Positions 53,029-62,249 of a stretch of 64,000 nucleotides of DNA are shown here, one piece after another. The notes under the pieces are model-generated. The model was not told the origin of the DNA and ran no database searches. It was given only the letters and a program-made list of their open reading frames with translations. Position 1 is the stretch's first letter, and every line of letters starts with the position of its first letter. The DNA comes from Aureisphaera sp963669405. Lineage in GTDB: Bacteria; Bacteroidota; Bacteroidia; Flavobacteriales; Flavobacteriaceae. The stretch covers positions 1,240,001 to 1,304,000 of the forward strand of contig CAXXHF010000002.1 in assembly GCA_963669405.2 (NCBI GenBank), read 5' to 3'. The position numbers and the translations under genes were made by a program.

Positions 53029-53967
53029 TTACTTTTGTATAATCAATCGCCTTGTTTCCTTTACATTTCCCGCTGTAAAGACATAGAAATAAATACCGCT
53101 ATTTAGATGTTCTCCATTAAAAACAACTTCGTATTCACCCGGTTCCTGGGTTTCATTGGTAAGGGTTGAAATTTCCCTGCCCAAAACATCATATACCTTA
53201 AGGTTTACCAAAGTTTCTTCTTGTATTCTATAACTTATAGTACTCGTAGAAGAAAATGGATTGGGGTAATTTTGATATAAATACGCAGAGGAGTCCGCTA
53301 TATCATCTGTAGACAGTATTCCAAAATCTACATCGCTGGTGGAGTAAAAGGCCTCTGGACTATCTGAACGCTGCCAAATACTATATATAACATGCTTCCC
53401 CGTTCTTTCGGGCAGTGTTACAGGTATGTCAACAACATCAGCAGCCGGACTGGGAGGAGTCCGTACAAGAAGCTCGAGGCTATCCCATGTTAAGGGTTGG
53501 TCTGGTGTCCAATCTTCTACGGTAATATAAACATCATAATAAGCCGTAGCATGGGGAGCGGTAACTGTCCAAGTCACCGTAAATGGGCCGGGGGTAACGG
53601 GTGTTGCCACCCAATCTGAGGTTACTTGGTCCATTCCTCCATACTTCTCTGGTCTTCCACCACTGGCTAAATTGCCGTCCATTACATATAGCATATGCTG
53701 GCCATCTGCTTCGGCTTGATTAATTTCATTCCAATCGTATAACGGCTGCGTACCATGAGAGGCAACTGCTGCAATACAGGGCGGAGAATCTGGGTTTTCA
53801 GGGTTCTCCAGATAGCATGCATAGACACGGCTTGGAGGGCTTGTCACCGTACCATGGGGAGTAAGTGTTTGCACTATAGACATAAACAAGACAGTGCATA
53901 GCAGTTTTGACCAATTCCATGTTTCTACATTGAAATGAGTCCTTTCATTAAAGGTTTTTGTAATCAT
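53029..53967 (-). CDS. AA10 lytic polysaccharide monooxygenase with T9SS sorting domain
   Basis: A 312-aa secreted protein. A hydrophobic signal (about residues 19-35) precedes the mature His, HGTVTSPPSRVYACYLENP (H38), the N-terminal copper ligand of AA10. The second ligand is H139 in TVTAPHATAYYDVY. The catalytic domain ends near residue 218, and a type A T9SS sorting domain follows (LYQNYPNPFSSTSTISY to RRLIIQK). AA10 enzymes oxidise chitin or cellulose. The SPPSR start is closest to chitin-active members. The residue before His is Pro, unusual for signal peptidase I. Confidence 0.88.
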   Translation of the reverse strand: MITKTFNERTHFNVETWNWSKLLCTVLFMSIVQTLTPHGTVTSPPSRVYACYLENPENPDSPPCIAAVASHGTQPLYDWNEINQAEADGQHMLYVMDGNLASGGRPEKYGGMDQVTSDWVATPVTPGPFTVTWTVTAPHATAYYDVYITVEDWTPDQPLTWDSLELLVRTPPSPAADVVDIPVTLPERTGKHVIYSIWQRSDSPEAFYSTSDVDFGILSTDDIADSSAYLYQNYPNPFSSTSTISYRIQEETLVNLKVYDVLGREISTLTNETQEPGEYEVVFNGEHLNSGIYFYVFTAGNVKETRRLIIQK

Positions 53968-54205
53968 AATATTGGGGTTTTAGGTTTGTTACTTCATTTA
54001 GGAATTGAGTGGGGTCAATTCCACAAATGATTGGGTATCATAAATATACCAACAGTATTTAGCCCAACAAAATGCACTATGTTAATTTTTGGGTGATTGA
54101 TTCATTAAGATGAAAGAAGGAATTTTGCAATGTGTTGGGGTATGAATATGATTTCAATATATCTACCTTGTCATTACCTACGCAGGATAGAAATTTAGAA
54201 AATAA

Positions 54206-54231
54206 AAAGCCCCTGATTTCTCAGAGGCTTT
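54206..54231 (-). terminator. Terminator directly behind tRNA-Leu
   Basis: Minus-strand stem AAAGCCTCTGA / TCAGGGGCTTT with a 4-nt loop and T run, beginning 2 nt from the mature tRNA end. Confidence 0.85.
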
Positions 54232-54232
54232 G

Positions 54233-54314
54233 TGCGGCTGAAGGGAGTCGAACCCCCACGCCTTGCGGCACTAGATCCTAAGTCTAGCATGTCTACCAAT
54301 TCCATCACAGCCGC
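54233..54314 (-). tRNA. tRNA-Leu (anticodon UAG)
   Basis: An 82-nt minus-strand gene. The acceptor arms GCGGCTG / CAGCCGC pair fully, the anticodon arm is CTAGA-CTTAGGA-TCTAG with TAG, a variable arm TGCCGCAAGGCG is present (class II), and the T-arm holds GGTTCGACTCC. CCA is not encoded. The intergenic DNA on both sides (53968-54202, 54315-54470) has no other feature that I can see. Confidence 0.95.
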
Positions 54315-54470
54315 GTGATAAAAAGATATTACTTCTTAGGGACGGCAAATATAAGGAAGATTTACAATTAACAAACAAACTTTTCTTCAAAAATTACATC
54401 TTTTCGTACCTTCGTCATTCAACAAATTATAACTGTACTTCCTGTATAGTTACTTTATATTATTAAGTCC

Positions 54471-55859
54471 ATGAATAGTGCAAAAGCCTACGTAAACGAA
54501 CATAAAGACCGATTCATTAATGAGCTTATAGAATTGCTCAAAATTCCTTCCATCAGTGCTGATTCGGCTTATAAAAATGATGTGATAAAAACTTCTGAAG
54601 CAATCAAAGAAAGTCTTGAAAAAGCAGGTTGTGATCACGTCGAAATTTGTGAAACCCCTGGCTACCCTATTGTTTATGGAGAAAAAACCATTGACCCCAA
54701 TTTACCTACAGTATTGGTATATGGACACTATGATGTACAACCTCCAGATCCTATGGACCTTTGGGACAGCCCACCATTTGAACCGGTTATAAAGGCTACG
54801 GAACTACATCCTGACGGAGCCATTTTTGCCCGTGGAAGTTGTGATGACAAAGGACAAATGTATATGCATGTTAAGGCTTTGGAGTATATGACAACTACCG
54901 GACAGCTTCCTTGCAATGTAAAGTTCATGATAGAAGGTGAAGAAGAGGTAGGAAGTGAAAGTTTAGGGTGGTTTGTAGAACGCAATCAGGAAAAATTGGC
55001 CAATGATGTTATTTTAATCAGTGACACAGGAATGATTGCCAAGGATGTTCCGTCTATCACTACGGGCCTTCGTGGATTGAGTTATGTGGAAGTGGAAGTT
55101 ACTGGACCCAATCGTGATTTGCATAGTGGATTGTATGGAGGAGCCGTTGCCAACCCCATCAATGTACTCACTAAAATGATTGCTTCATTGCATGATGAAA
55201 ATAAACACATCACTATCCCAGGGTTTTATGACGAAGTGGAGGAACTATCCCGAGAAGAGCGTGATAAAATGGCCGAAGCTCCTTTTAGTAAAGAAGCCTA
55301 TTTGAAAGCTTTGGATATTGAAGATGTTTATGGAGAAAAAGGATATACCACCAACGAACGTAATTCTATTAGACCTACATTAGATGTGAATGGAATTTGG
55401 GGAGGTTATATTGGAGAAGGCGCCAAAACAGTAATTGCTAGTAAAGCTTATGCAAAGATTTCTATGCGTTTGGTCCCCAACCAAAATTGGGAACAAATCA
55501 CAGAACTTTTCAAAAACCATTTTGAGAGCATAGCACCCAAAGGCGTTACTGTAAAAGTAACTCCACATCATGGCGGACAAGCTTACGTAACTCCTATAGA
55601 TAGCATTGGATACCAAGCCGCTTCTAAGGCTTATGAGGCAACTTTTGGTAAAACTCCAATCCCGCAACGTAGTGGAGGGAGTATTCCTATTGTAGCTTTA
55701 TTTGAAAAAGAACTGAAAAGTAAAACCATATTGATGGGCTTTGGCCTGGACAGCGATGCTATCCATTCACCCAATGAGCATTTTGGGATCTGGAACTATT
55801 TAAAAGGAATTGAAACCATTCCTCAATTCTACCATTATTTTACAGAAATGAGCAAATAA
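54471..55859 (+). CDS. M20-family dipeptidase
   Basis: A 462-aa cytosolic metallopeptidase without signal peptide. The metal and catalytic residues are complete: VYGHYDVQPPDP, GSCDDKGQ (bridging Asp), IEGEEEVGSES (catalytic and metal Glu), VLISDTG and IHSPNEHFG. The length and the RSGGSIPIV block match the CNDP/carnosinase-like dipeptidases common in Bacteroidota. It is followed 3 bp later by a GldL-like membrane protein. Confidence 0.92.
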   Translation: MNSAKAYVNEHKDRFINELIELLKIPSISADSAYKNDVIKTSEAIKESLEKAGCDHVEICETPGYPIVYGEKTIDPNLPTVLVYGHYDVQPPDPMDLWDSPPFEPVIKATELHPDGAIFARGSCDDKGQMYMHVKALEYMTTTGQLPCNVKFMIEGEEEVGSESLGWFVERNQEKLANDVILISDTGMIAKDVPSITTGLRGLSYVEVEVTGPNRDLHSGLYGGAVANPINVLTKMIASLHDENKHITIPGFYDEVEELSREERDKMAEAPFSKEAYLKALDIEDVYGEKGYTTNERNSIRPTLDVNGIWGGYIGEGAKTVIASKAYAKISMRLVPNQNWEQITELFKNHFESIAPKGVTVKVTPHHGGQAYVTPIDSIGYQAASKAYEATFGKTPIPQRSGGSIPIVALFEKELKSKTILMGFGLDSDAIHSPNEHFGIWNYLKGIETIPQFYHYFTEMSK

Positions 55860-55862
55860 AGG

Positions 55863-56372
55863 ATGGCCATTGCGCATATCTATCAGCCTTGGCGCATTGC
55901 AGCAGCTATTACCTTTATCGGGATCATGTTCCGTTTATTGCATATTCCCTACGCATCGGAAATTCTTCTTGTTGGGCTAGCAGGTATTGTGATCCTATAT
56001 CCAATTCATTTTTGGAAAAAGAAGAAAAAGGAATTCTTAGATTATGCAAAACTGTTCTTTGTAATATTCGCCACGCTACATTATACCTTTAGTGTCTTTC
56101 ATTGGAATCATGGCTTTCTCTTTACCCGATTAGCTCAGTTATCATTACTTATTTTAATCATTGCTTATTTAAATGATAAATATTATGCAGATGACAAGGC
56201 ATCAAAAACAGAGCGTTGGGAAACTTTGCTTTATGTTTTGGCTGGAGTGGGTATTATACTGGGGGTCATTCTTAAAATTCTACATTGGCCTTATGGTAAT
56301 ATTTTGATGATTTCTGGATTGATCACAGCAGCTATATCTGTAGTCCTTGGCAGTATATCTTCCAAAAAATAG
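55863..56372 (+). CDS. GldL-related membrane protein
   Basis: A 169-aa protein with four to five helices. Two repeats of the type F(R/K)LLHIPY and LKILHWPYGN recall the GldL motif KILHWPG seen in the gliding/T9SS motor protein. Unlike GldL it has no long cytoplasmic C-terminal domain and no gldM neighbour, so it is a relative, not the motor subunit itself. Confidence 0.7.
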   Translation: MAIAHIYQPWRIAAAITFIGIMFRLLHIPYASEILLVGLAGIVILYPIHFWKKKKKEFLDYAKLFFVIFATLHYTFSVFHWNHGFLFTRLAQLSLLILIIAYLNDKYYADDKASKTERWETLLYVLAGVGIILGVILKILHWPYGNILMISGLITAAISVVLGSISSKK

Positions 56373-56557
56373 AATGCAACCTCTTTCCTGATTAGATAAT
56401 AATAACTATTTAAATCTGCCGCTCTTCTCCATCATGGAGATTACATTTTCATTGATCGAAAGAAAATAACCATTGGTCGCCACTTTGGAAGGTGCTATCT
56501 ATAATCTCGCCAGAAATAGTCTCTCCATTTCTACTTTTACCCCAGAAAATAGAAACC

Positions 56558-59146
56558 ATGACAAAAAATTCCTTTTCATTTCAAATTATAACTGCACTGC
56601 TATTAACTTGTAGTATTGGTATGGCTCAAGAGATTCCATTTAATTGTGACTACAGTGCCTATTTATTTCAAAACAACGATGTATTTGCTATAGACTTAGC
56701 TTCTGGAAGTTCATTTCAGGTAGCAACAGATGTAACTGCAGGAAATATAAATGCTACAGGTTACAACCCAGCAGATGGTTATATATGGGGATCTCTTAGT
56801 TCCCCTTCAAAGACCCTTGTTAGAATTGGTAAAAACTTTGAAACAACAACTTTCACAATCCCAGAATTATCAGAATCCAATCGTTTTGTTGGAGATGTTT
56901 CGGCTAATGGAATTTATTATTTAAAACAAGGGTCTGCCTCATATGCCTTAGTAGATATAGATCCTTTATCTTCTGGTTATGGTAGCTACATCGGATCTGG
57001 AAATTTATCCACTGGTTTAACTATACATGATTGGGCATTTAATGCAGTGGATGGAAATCTATATACAGTAGAAAAAAACAGCAATCAACTATACAGGATT
57101 GATCCCAGCAATGGGATTGTTACAGATTTAGGGGTTGTTCCTATCTTATCAGGATATAATTATACATACGGAGCTGTATACTTTGATGCTTCCGGAAGAT
57201 TCTATGTTTCTGCCAACCAAACAGGTACCATTTTTGTAATTCAGGGTGTTCAAAATCTTAACCCTGGAGACTCTATGGATTCTAACCTTTTTGCATATGG
57301 CCCTTCTAGTTCCAGTAATGATGGTGCTAGATGCCCTACAGCTCCTGTGCCACAAGAAATATGCGACAATGGAATTGATGATGATGGTGATGGCTTAATA
57401 GACTGTGATGACCCCTCCTGCTCTGGAGTCTCAGATTGCCCTGAATTAGGAGCCACCAGTGGAAGTGATGGTGGTCTGGAAAGCAACAATAGACTTTCAC
57501 AAAAAGTAAATAAACGAAATTATCGCCGCGCAACAACCAATTATTCTTTTCAAAAAGGAGAGGCGAGAAGGCTAAACAAAACTGCCCAATACGGTATTGC
57601 AAATAGAAACCCCAATTTTAATCTTGAAAGCTTTGTGCCATTAGAAATTTTAGAAGACACTGAGGCTATTGAATCAACACCAACAGATCTATTAAATATT
57701 ACCAATGCTACAGAAATATTATCAGTTGATTACAATAGAGACAATGAAACAATTTCTTCATTAATGATTTTAAAAACCGAAAATGGCGTCTATGAACACA
57801 CTAAATATATTTGTGATAGACTTTTGGGAGCTGCATTGATTTCTATTTCAACTATTGAAATAAATGGACAAGGTTTCATTAAATCAATCATTAAAAACCC
57901 AGATGGAAAAATTGAATTCGCATTAAGTTTTTCTGCAAAACTATCAGATCAAGAAACAAATTTCATCATAGACAGCCATTGGAATCTAGATTCATACGAA
58001 CCCAATGCATCTTACTATAATTTCCAGATATGGTCTAACTCTGTTGACGACTTATTACGATTAGGACAAGAAGTATTAAATCTAATTGAAGCACAAAGGG
58101 ATATCGCCGCTTATAATATAAGTGATCCTCCACCTGTTTTTGTGAAAAGTGGAAGCTATACTAATGGAAATTTAATCTTGGAGGTTGTAAATACCAACAA
58201 TACTGAACAAGTATATGTTGATGGAGGCTTTACCACCACAGAAACTCAAACTACAGAATATTTATCTGTTCAGAAGCCTTTGGAAAATCAATTTATAAAT
58301 AGTCTTACTATTGAAACCGGGCCTATTTTCGATATTGGTTTTAGAGTAAGAAGTACTCCAGGAGAAACACCTGACGACATATTTTTATCAGACGGGCCTT
58401 GGGGTGTAGATGATTTTGCCGAAAGCACTACTATTAACTCATTTGAAGTAACCCAAAACGAAACTTCTGCACAAGAAAACAGCAAACTGATAGAGCGAAA
58501 TATAAAGCTATCTGCCAATACACAAGAGTATGTTTCGGTTTACAGGGCATTTACACCAAAATTTCAACCTGTTGATCTCAGTGCTTTTAATCTTTTAGAG
58601 TTCAATGCTAGTGGTACCGGTACTTTAGAGATAACACTTGTAAAAAAGGATATTTCAATCTGGGAAAACCACTTTAAAACCACCATCCAATTAGAGGAGG
58701 CTATGACCAACTATAAAGTCCCTGTTGTTAATTTCGAATCTACTATCTCTGAACAGATTACTTTAAATAATATAACGACAATAGTCTTTTCTATGGTTTC
58801 TGAAAATGGAAATATGACAACAAAGGAACTAGAATTACAGGAAGTCATTTTTTTAAATGTGCCTGATAATGAGTTAGCTGTATTGCAAACTGAGAATGCA
58901 GTAATATTAGCTCCCAACCCTTTAACAAATCTTTCAAAATTAAATTTTTATTCAAAGGAGAATACGGCTCTACAATTAATTATCTATGACATCACTGGAA
59001 AAGCTGTACATAAAGAAACCATCATCGCAACAAGTGGAATTAACAATCATAAACTGCCTACGATCTCTCTTAGTTCAGGCATATATATTTATCGGTTATT
59101 TGGTGAATCTGTAAATTATTCACCGGAGAAAATGATTGTAAAATAA
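56558..59146 (+). CDS. Large T9SS-exported surface protein with propeller-like N-terminus
   Basis: An 862-aa protein from the ATG starting MTKNSFSFQII; a signal peptide ends at GMAQ. Residues about 25-275 form YVTN/DUF6923-like repeats (GYNPADGYIWGSL, AFNAVDGNLYTVE). The acidic ICDNGIDDDGDGLIDCDD motif near 290 is a calcium-binding linker frequent in flavobacterial surface proteins. The mid-part (about 380-770) is of unknown type. The C-terminal 80 residues (LAPNPLTNLSKLNF to PEKMIVK) form a T9SS type A sorting domain. The DNA is AT-rich. Function unknown. Confidence 0.85.
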   Translation: MTKNSFSFQIITALLLTCSIGMAQEIPFNCDYSAYLFQNNDVFAIDLASGSSFQVATDVTAGNINATGYNPADGYIWGSLSSPSKTLVRIGKNFETTTFTIPELSESNRFVGDVSANGIYYLKQGSASYALVDIDPLSSGYGSYIGSGNLSTGLTIHDWAFNAVDGNLYTVEKNSNQLYRIDPSNGIVTDLGVVPILSGYNYTYGAVYFDASGRFYVSANQTGTIFVIQGVQNLNPGDSMDSNLFAYGPSSSSNDGARCPTAPVPQEICDNGIDDDGDGLIDCDDPSCSGVSDCPELGATSGSDGGLESNNRLSQKVNKRNYRRATTNYSFQKGEARRLNKTAQYGIANRNPNFNLESFVPLEILEDTEAIESTPTDLLNITNATEILSVDYNRDNETISSLMILKTENGVYEHTKYICDRLLGAALISISTIEINGQGFIKSIIKNPDGKIEFALSFSAKLSDQETNFIIDSHWNLDSYEPNASYYNFQIWSNSVDDLLRLGQEVLNLIEAQRDIAAYNISDPPPVFVKSGSYTNGNLILEVVNTNNTEQVYVDGGFTTTETQTTEYLSVQKPLENQFINSLTIETGPIFDIGFRVRSTPGETPDDIFLSDGPWGVDDFAESTTINSFEVTQNETSAQENSKLIERNIKLSANTQEYVSVYRAFTPKFQPVDLSAFNLLEFNASGTGTLEITLVKKDISIWENHFKTTIQLEEAMTNYKVPVVNFESTISEQITLNNITTIVFSMVSENGNMTTKELELQEVIFLNVPDNELAVLQTENAVILAPNPLTNLSKLNFYSKENTALQLIIYDITGKAVHKETIIATSGINNHKLPTISLSSGIYIYRLFGESVNYSPEKMIVK

Positions 59147-59148
59147 GG

Positions 59149-59183
59149 TCGGGACTTTGACTAACATACTAGTCCCGATTTTG
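59149..59183 (+). terminator. Intrinsic terminator of the T9SS surface protein gene
   Basis: TCGGGACT / AGTCCCGA stem with a 14-nt loop and following TTTTGTTG; it starts 2 nt after the stop codon. Confidence 0.75.
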
Positions 59184-59199
59184 TTGTGGAAAATTGAAA

Positions 59200-59781
59200 T
59201 TATATTTTTTTTACGTAGTCGGTAATAATTACAATTTGTTGCCCATCTACTTTGCCTTCAATATATTTTTCATTTTCGTGATCCAGTGAGATTCTCCTTA
59301 CAGCAGTTCCTTGTTTGGCTACCATACTGGACCCTTTCACTTTTAAATCTTTGATCAGGACTACATTATCCCCAGCTTGTAATACGACTCCATTACTGTC
59401 TCTATGTACTAAGGCGTTACTGTTGTCTTCTGCATCACCAGCCGCAGCGGCCCATTCCAATTGCTGTTCTTCCATATACATCATATCCAGCAAATCTTGT
59501 GGCCATCCTTCCTTCTTTAAACGATGAAGCATGCGCCAGGCCATCACTTGTACGGGAGCCGCTGGACTCCACATACTATCATTGAGGCAACGCCAGTGAT
59601 TCACATCTCTTTCTTCAGCATCAAACTGAGAAGTACAGGTAGTGCATGCATATATAGCTCCTTCTGCTCCTTTTATATATTCAGGTGTTTTTGGCACTTC
59701 ATACAAAGACAAATGTTCTTCATGACCACATAATTCGCATATGTCTTCTGCGCGTTTTTTTACTTCTCTTTCAATACTCAT
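59200..59781 (-). CDS. PhnA-like zinc-ribbon protein
   Basis: A 193-aa protein from the ATG starting MSIEREVKKRAED; a start 7 codons upstream is less likely. It has zinc-ribbon Cys pairs CELCGHEE and CTTCTSQ. The C-terminal PhnA domain follows: DSNGVVLQAGDNVVLIKDLK, KGSSMVAKQGTAVRRI and the end VIITDYVKK. Members are named for alkylphosphonate genes but are not needed for phosphonate use. The exact role is unknown. Confidence 0.88.
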   Translation of the reverse strand: MSIEREVKKRAEDICELCGHEEHLSLYEVPKTPEYIKGAEGAIYACTTCTSQFDAEERDVNHWRCLNDSMWSPAAPVQVMAWRMLHRLKKEGWPQDLLDMMYMEEQQLEWAAAAGDAEDNSNALVHRDSNGVVLQAGDNVVLIKDLKVKGSSMVAKQGTAVRRISLDHENEKYIEGKVDGQQIVIITDYVKKI

Positions 59782-59799
59782 AAAAGGTAGGATTTTTGG

Positions 59800-59807
59800 C
59801 AAAGGTA
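59800..59807 (-). promoter_or_regulatory. -7 box upstream of the PhnA-like gene
   Basis: TACCTTTG on the minus strand matches TAnnTTTG, 19-26 nt before the start codon. No -33 at ideal spacing. Confidence 0.4.
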
Positions 59808-59833
59808 GTAGAATAACTCAAACATTTTTTATC

Positions 59834-59875
59834 TCTACATTTGTAGAATTAAAATATTTGTTCTACATTTGTAGA
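59834..59875 (+). promoter_or_regulatory. Two BlaI/MecI-type operators superposed on the promoter
   Basis: TCTACATTTGTAGA occurs twice (59834-59847 and 59862-59875), 28 bp apart. Both contain TACAnnTGTA, the core of BlaI/MecI operators. The second also contains TACATTTG, an exact flavobacterial -7 box, and the first provides TTTG 20 bp upstream as -33. The repressor dimers would therefore cover both promoter elements of the blaI-type gene. Confidence 0.8.
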
Positions 59876-59900
59876 GTTAATTCTAAAACCGTAGAACAAA

Positions 59901-60266
59901 ATGCAGTTATCCAACGCCGAAGAGCAGCTCATGCAGATCCTCTGGAAAAAGAAAAAAGCTTTTATGAAAGATCTCATTGAAGCCTATCCAGAACCCAGAC
60001 CTGCTACCACAACAGTTGCCACCTTATTAAAAAGGATGCAGGACAAAAATTTTGTCGACTATAAGCAATTGGGTCGCTCTAGGGAATATTTTACGTTGGT
60101 AAAAAAGAAGGATTACTTCTCAAAGCATGTAAACGGACTCATTAAAAACTTTTTTAATGATAGTGCTAGTCAGTTCGCTTCCTTTTTCACAGAAGCAACG
60201 GATCTCAGTAAAGAAGAACTTGAAGATTTAAGAAGTCTTATTGATAAAGAAATTAAAAAGAAGTAA
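59901..60266 (+). CDS. BlaI/MecI/CopY-family repressor
   Basis: A 121-aa winged-helix protein: LSNAEEQLMQILWKKKKAFM, then PRPATTTVATLLKRMQDKNF and the wing VDYKQLGRSREYFTLV. The C-terminal helical part is the dimer and cleavage region. It is followed 2 bp later by an M56 peptidase, its cognate antirepressor/sensor. Two operators upstream show autoregulation. Confidence 0.93.
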   Translation: MQLSNAEEQLMQILWKKKKAFMKDLIEAYPEPRPATTTVATLLKRMQDKNFVDYKQLGRSREYFTLVKKKDYFSKHVNGLIKNFFNDSASQFASFFTEATDLSKEELEDLRSLIDKEIKKK

Positions 60267-60268
60267 CC

Positions 60269-62143
60269 ATGGAAATTTATCTATTAAAATCAGTGGGGTG
60301 CTTGGTGGTTTTCTTTGCTTTCTACAAGTTGTTTTTGGAACGAGAAAACATGCACACTTTTAAACGATTCTACTTATTGGGAAGCATCTTGGCCTCTTTT
60401 GGTATTCCATTTATTACATTCACGAAATATATAGAACCTACAGAACCTCTGGTTTCTATTCTTACCACCGAATCAACTTCCATCGTTACTCAAACTGAGG
60501 TTGCTTTTAATTATATGCCTATCATTTGGACCATTTATGGTCTAGGGGTTTTATTTTTTGCATGGAAATTTGGAAAGAATCTTCGTTCCATGATTCAGAA
60601 AATCCGAAAAAACCCACATTATAAAAACAAGAACCTATTTCATGTACTACTGCAAACACCCACAACGCCTCATACGTTTTTCAGTTACATTTTCTTGAAC
60701 AAAAAAAACTTTGAAACCAATGCTATTCCTCAAGAAGTACTGGATCATGAAGAAGTTCACGCCAAGCAATGGCATAGTCTGGACATTCTGTTTATTGAAA
60801 TATTACAGGTTATATTTTGGTTCAATCCTCTATTCTATACTATAAAGCATAGTATTAAACTTAATCACGAATTTTTAGCAGACCGAGCTGTATTAAAAAG
60901 TGGAATCGATACAGCGGTCTATCAAAAAACAATTTTGGCATTCTCATCAAGTGCCTGTTCGCCATCATTGGCAAATTCAATCAATTATTCATTCATCAAA
61001 AAACGATTTACAGTTATGAAAAAACACACATCCAAAAACTCTGTTTGGTTACGGAGTTTCATTTTATTGCCCTTGATTGCAATTGCTATTTACGGATTTA
61101 GCAATAAAGAAATCCTAGAAAAAGACATCCCTTCTTTAGAGGTCGAAGAAATAGATACAACAAAGGAATTCGAAAAAGACATTCCTTCTTTAGAGATTGA
61201 AGAAATAGAGACGCCAAAGGAGTTTGAAAAAGATATCCCTTCTTTAGAAATTGAAGATATAGTGGCTACAAAAAAGGCAGAAAAAGAAATTTCTTTTAAG
61301 ATCCATAAAGATCAAATTATTATAAATAACAAAGCTACCTCGCTAAAGAACTTCGCAAACACATTAGATGCTATTACTAAAGGGTGGAGCCGAAAAGAAT
61401 TAGCCAATTGTCTTTTAGACATACAAGTGTATCAAGGTGACAAGAAGTTCATGGAAAAATTGGAGAAGGAATATAGAAAAACCCAACTTTATAAAGTGAA
61501 AGGAAACCGTTTTGTCCCTCCACCACCTCCACCTCCTGCTCCTCCAAAGGCTACATCTGCACCAAAGGTTATTAAAAAAGGGGTAAATGATGTAGGCCCT
61601 AATGTCCCGCCACCGCCACCGCCAGCAACCAAAGTAGACGGAACCACCCCGGTTCCACCGCCACCTCCAACCCCAGAAAGCCCAATGGACCATATTGTGT
61701 CAATGGCAAAAAAGGGAGCTACCTTTTATCATGAGGAGGAAAAAATAAGTTCAGACAGGGCTATTGAATTGCTAAAAAAATACAAACACTTAAATATCCA
61801 AACCACTGGGCATAATTCTAAGAATCCCAAAGTAACACTCTCAAAGCACCCGTATACTTATGAGATGCAGAGAAATCATAATGTGAATTTAAACTCACAA
61901 GTGAACACGAATGTGAGCCAAAACTTGAACTCGAATACGAACCTAGACATAACTCTTGCTCAAGAGTCACTAATAGATCTTACCGATGTCATTAAACAGG
62001 GAGCTACCTTCTTTTACGATGACAAAAAAATTAGTACAAAAAAAGCCCTGGAGTTAACCAAAAACACAGATGCTATTGAAAGGGTGCAAGTCGTTAAAGG
62101 AAAGGACGACAAGCCCGTTGTCTACTTCTGGTCCAAAAGTTAA
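60269..62143 (+). CDS. M56 (BlaR1-like) membrane metallopeptidase
   Basis: A 624-aa protein. Helices in the first 105 residues and about 255-280 surround the cytosolic zinc site HEEVH (160-164, with ADRAVL further on). In place of a penicillin-binding sensor it has three exact-length 18-residue repeats (EKDIPSLE...), a Pro-rich stretch (about 415-475, PPPPPPP) and two copies of a GATF....KIS..(R/K)A.EL module (about 490 and 570). This layout is typical of Bacteroidota M56 proteins whose signal is unknown. It would cleave BlaI when triggered. Confidence 0.88.
   Translation: MEIYLLKSVGCLVVFFAFYKLFLERENMHTFKRFYLLGSILASFGIPFITFTKYIEPTEPLVSILTTESTSIVTQTEVAFNYMPIIWTIYGLGVLFFAWKFGKNLRSMIQKIRKNPHYKNKNLFHVLLQTPTTPHTFFSYIFLNKKNFETNAIPQEVLDHEEVHAKQWHSLDILFIEILQVIFWFNPLFYTIKHSIKLNHEFLADRAVLKSGIDTAVYQKTILAFSSSACSPSLANSINYSFIKKRFTVMKKHTSKNSVWLRSFILLPLIAIAIYGFSNKEILEKDIPSLEVEEIDTTKEFEKDIPSLEIEEIETPKEFEKDIPSLEIEDIVATKKAEKEISFKIHKDQIIINNKATSLKNFANTLDAITKGWSRKELANCLLDIQVYQGDKKFMEKLEKEYRKTQLYKVKGNRFVPPPPPPPAPPKATSAPKVIKKGVNDVGPNVPPPPPPATKVDGTTPVPPPPPTPESPMDHIVSMAKKGATFYHEEEKISSDRAIELLKKYKHLNIQTTGHNSKNPKVTLSKHPYTYEMQRNHNVNLNSQVNTNVSQNLNSNTNLDITLAQESLIDLTDVIKQGATFFYDDKKISTKKALELTKNTDAIERVQVVKGKDDKPVVYFWSKS
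61118..61279 (+). repeat. Three in-frame 54-bp repeats inside the M56 gene
   Basis: Units at 61118, 61172 and 61226, each coding for 18 residues beginning EKDIPSLE and ending KEF or KKA. They lie just after the last membrane helix and form an acidic periplasmic spacer. Confidence 0.88.
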
Positions 62144-62155
62144 AGAAACTACAAC

Positions 62156-62186
62156 AAAAGCCCTTAATCTTGTTAAGGGCTTTTTT
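62156..62186 (+). terminator. Intrinsic terminator of the blaI-M56 operon
   Basis: AAAAGCCCTTAA / TTAAGGGCTTTT with a short loop and T run, 13 nt after the M56 stop. Confidence 0.92.
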
Positions 62187-62249
62187 AATTGTAACATTTT
62201 CCACTATTACACGTTCTAACTAACTCATTCATCTTTTATCCAACTAGTT

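Noticed and set aside
60269..62143. Beta-lactam resistance regulator blaR1/mecR1
   Set aside because: The zinc peptidase part fits, but there is no penicillin-binding sensor domain with SxxK and KTG motifs and no beta-lactamase gene nearby.
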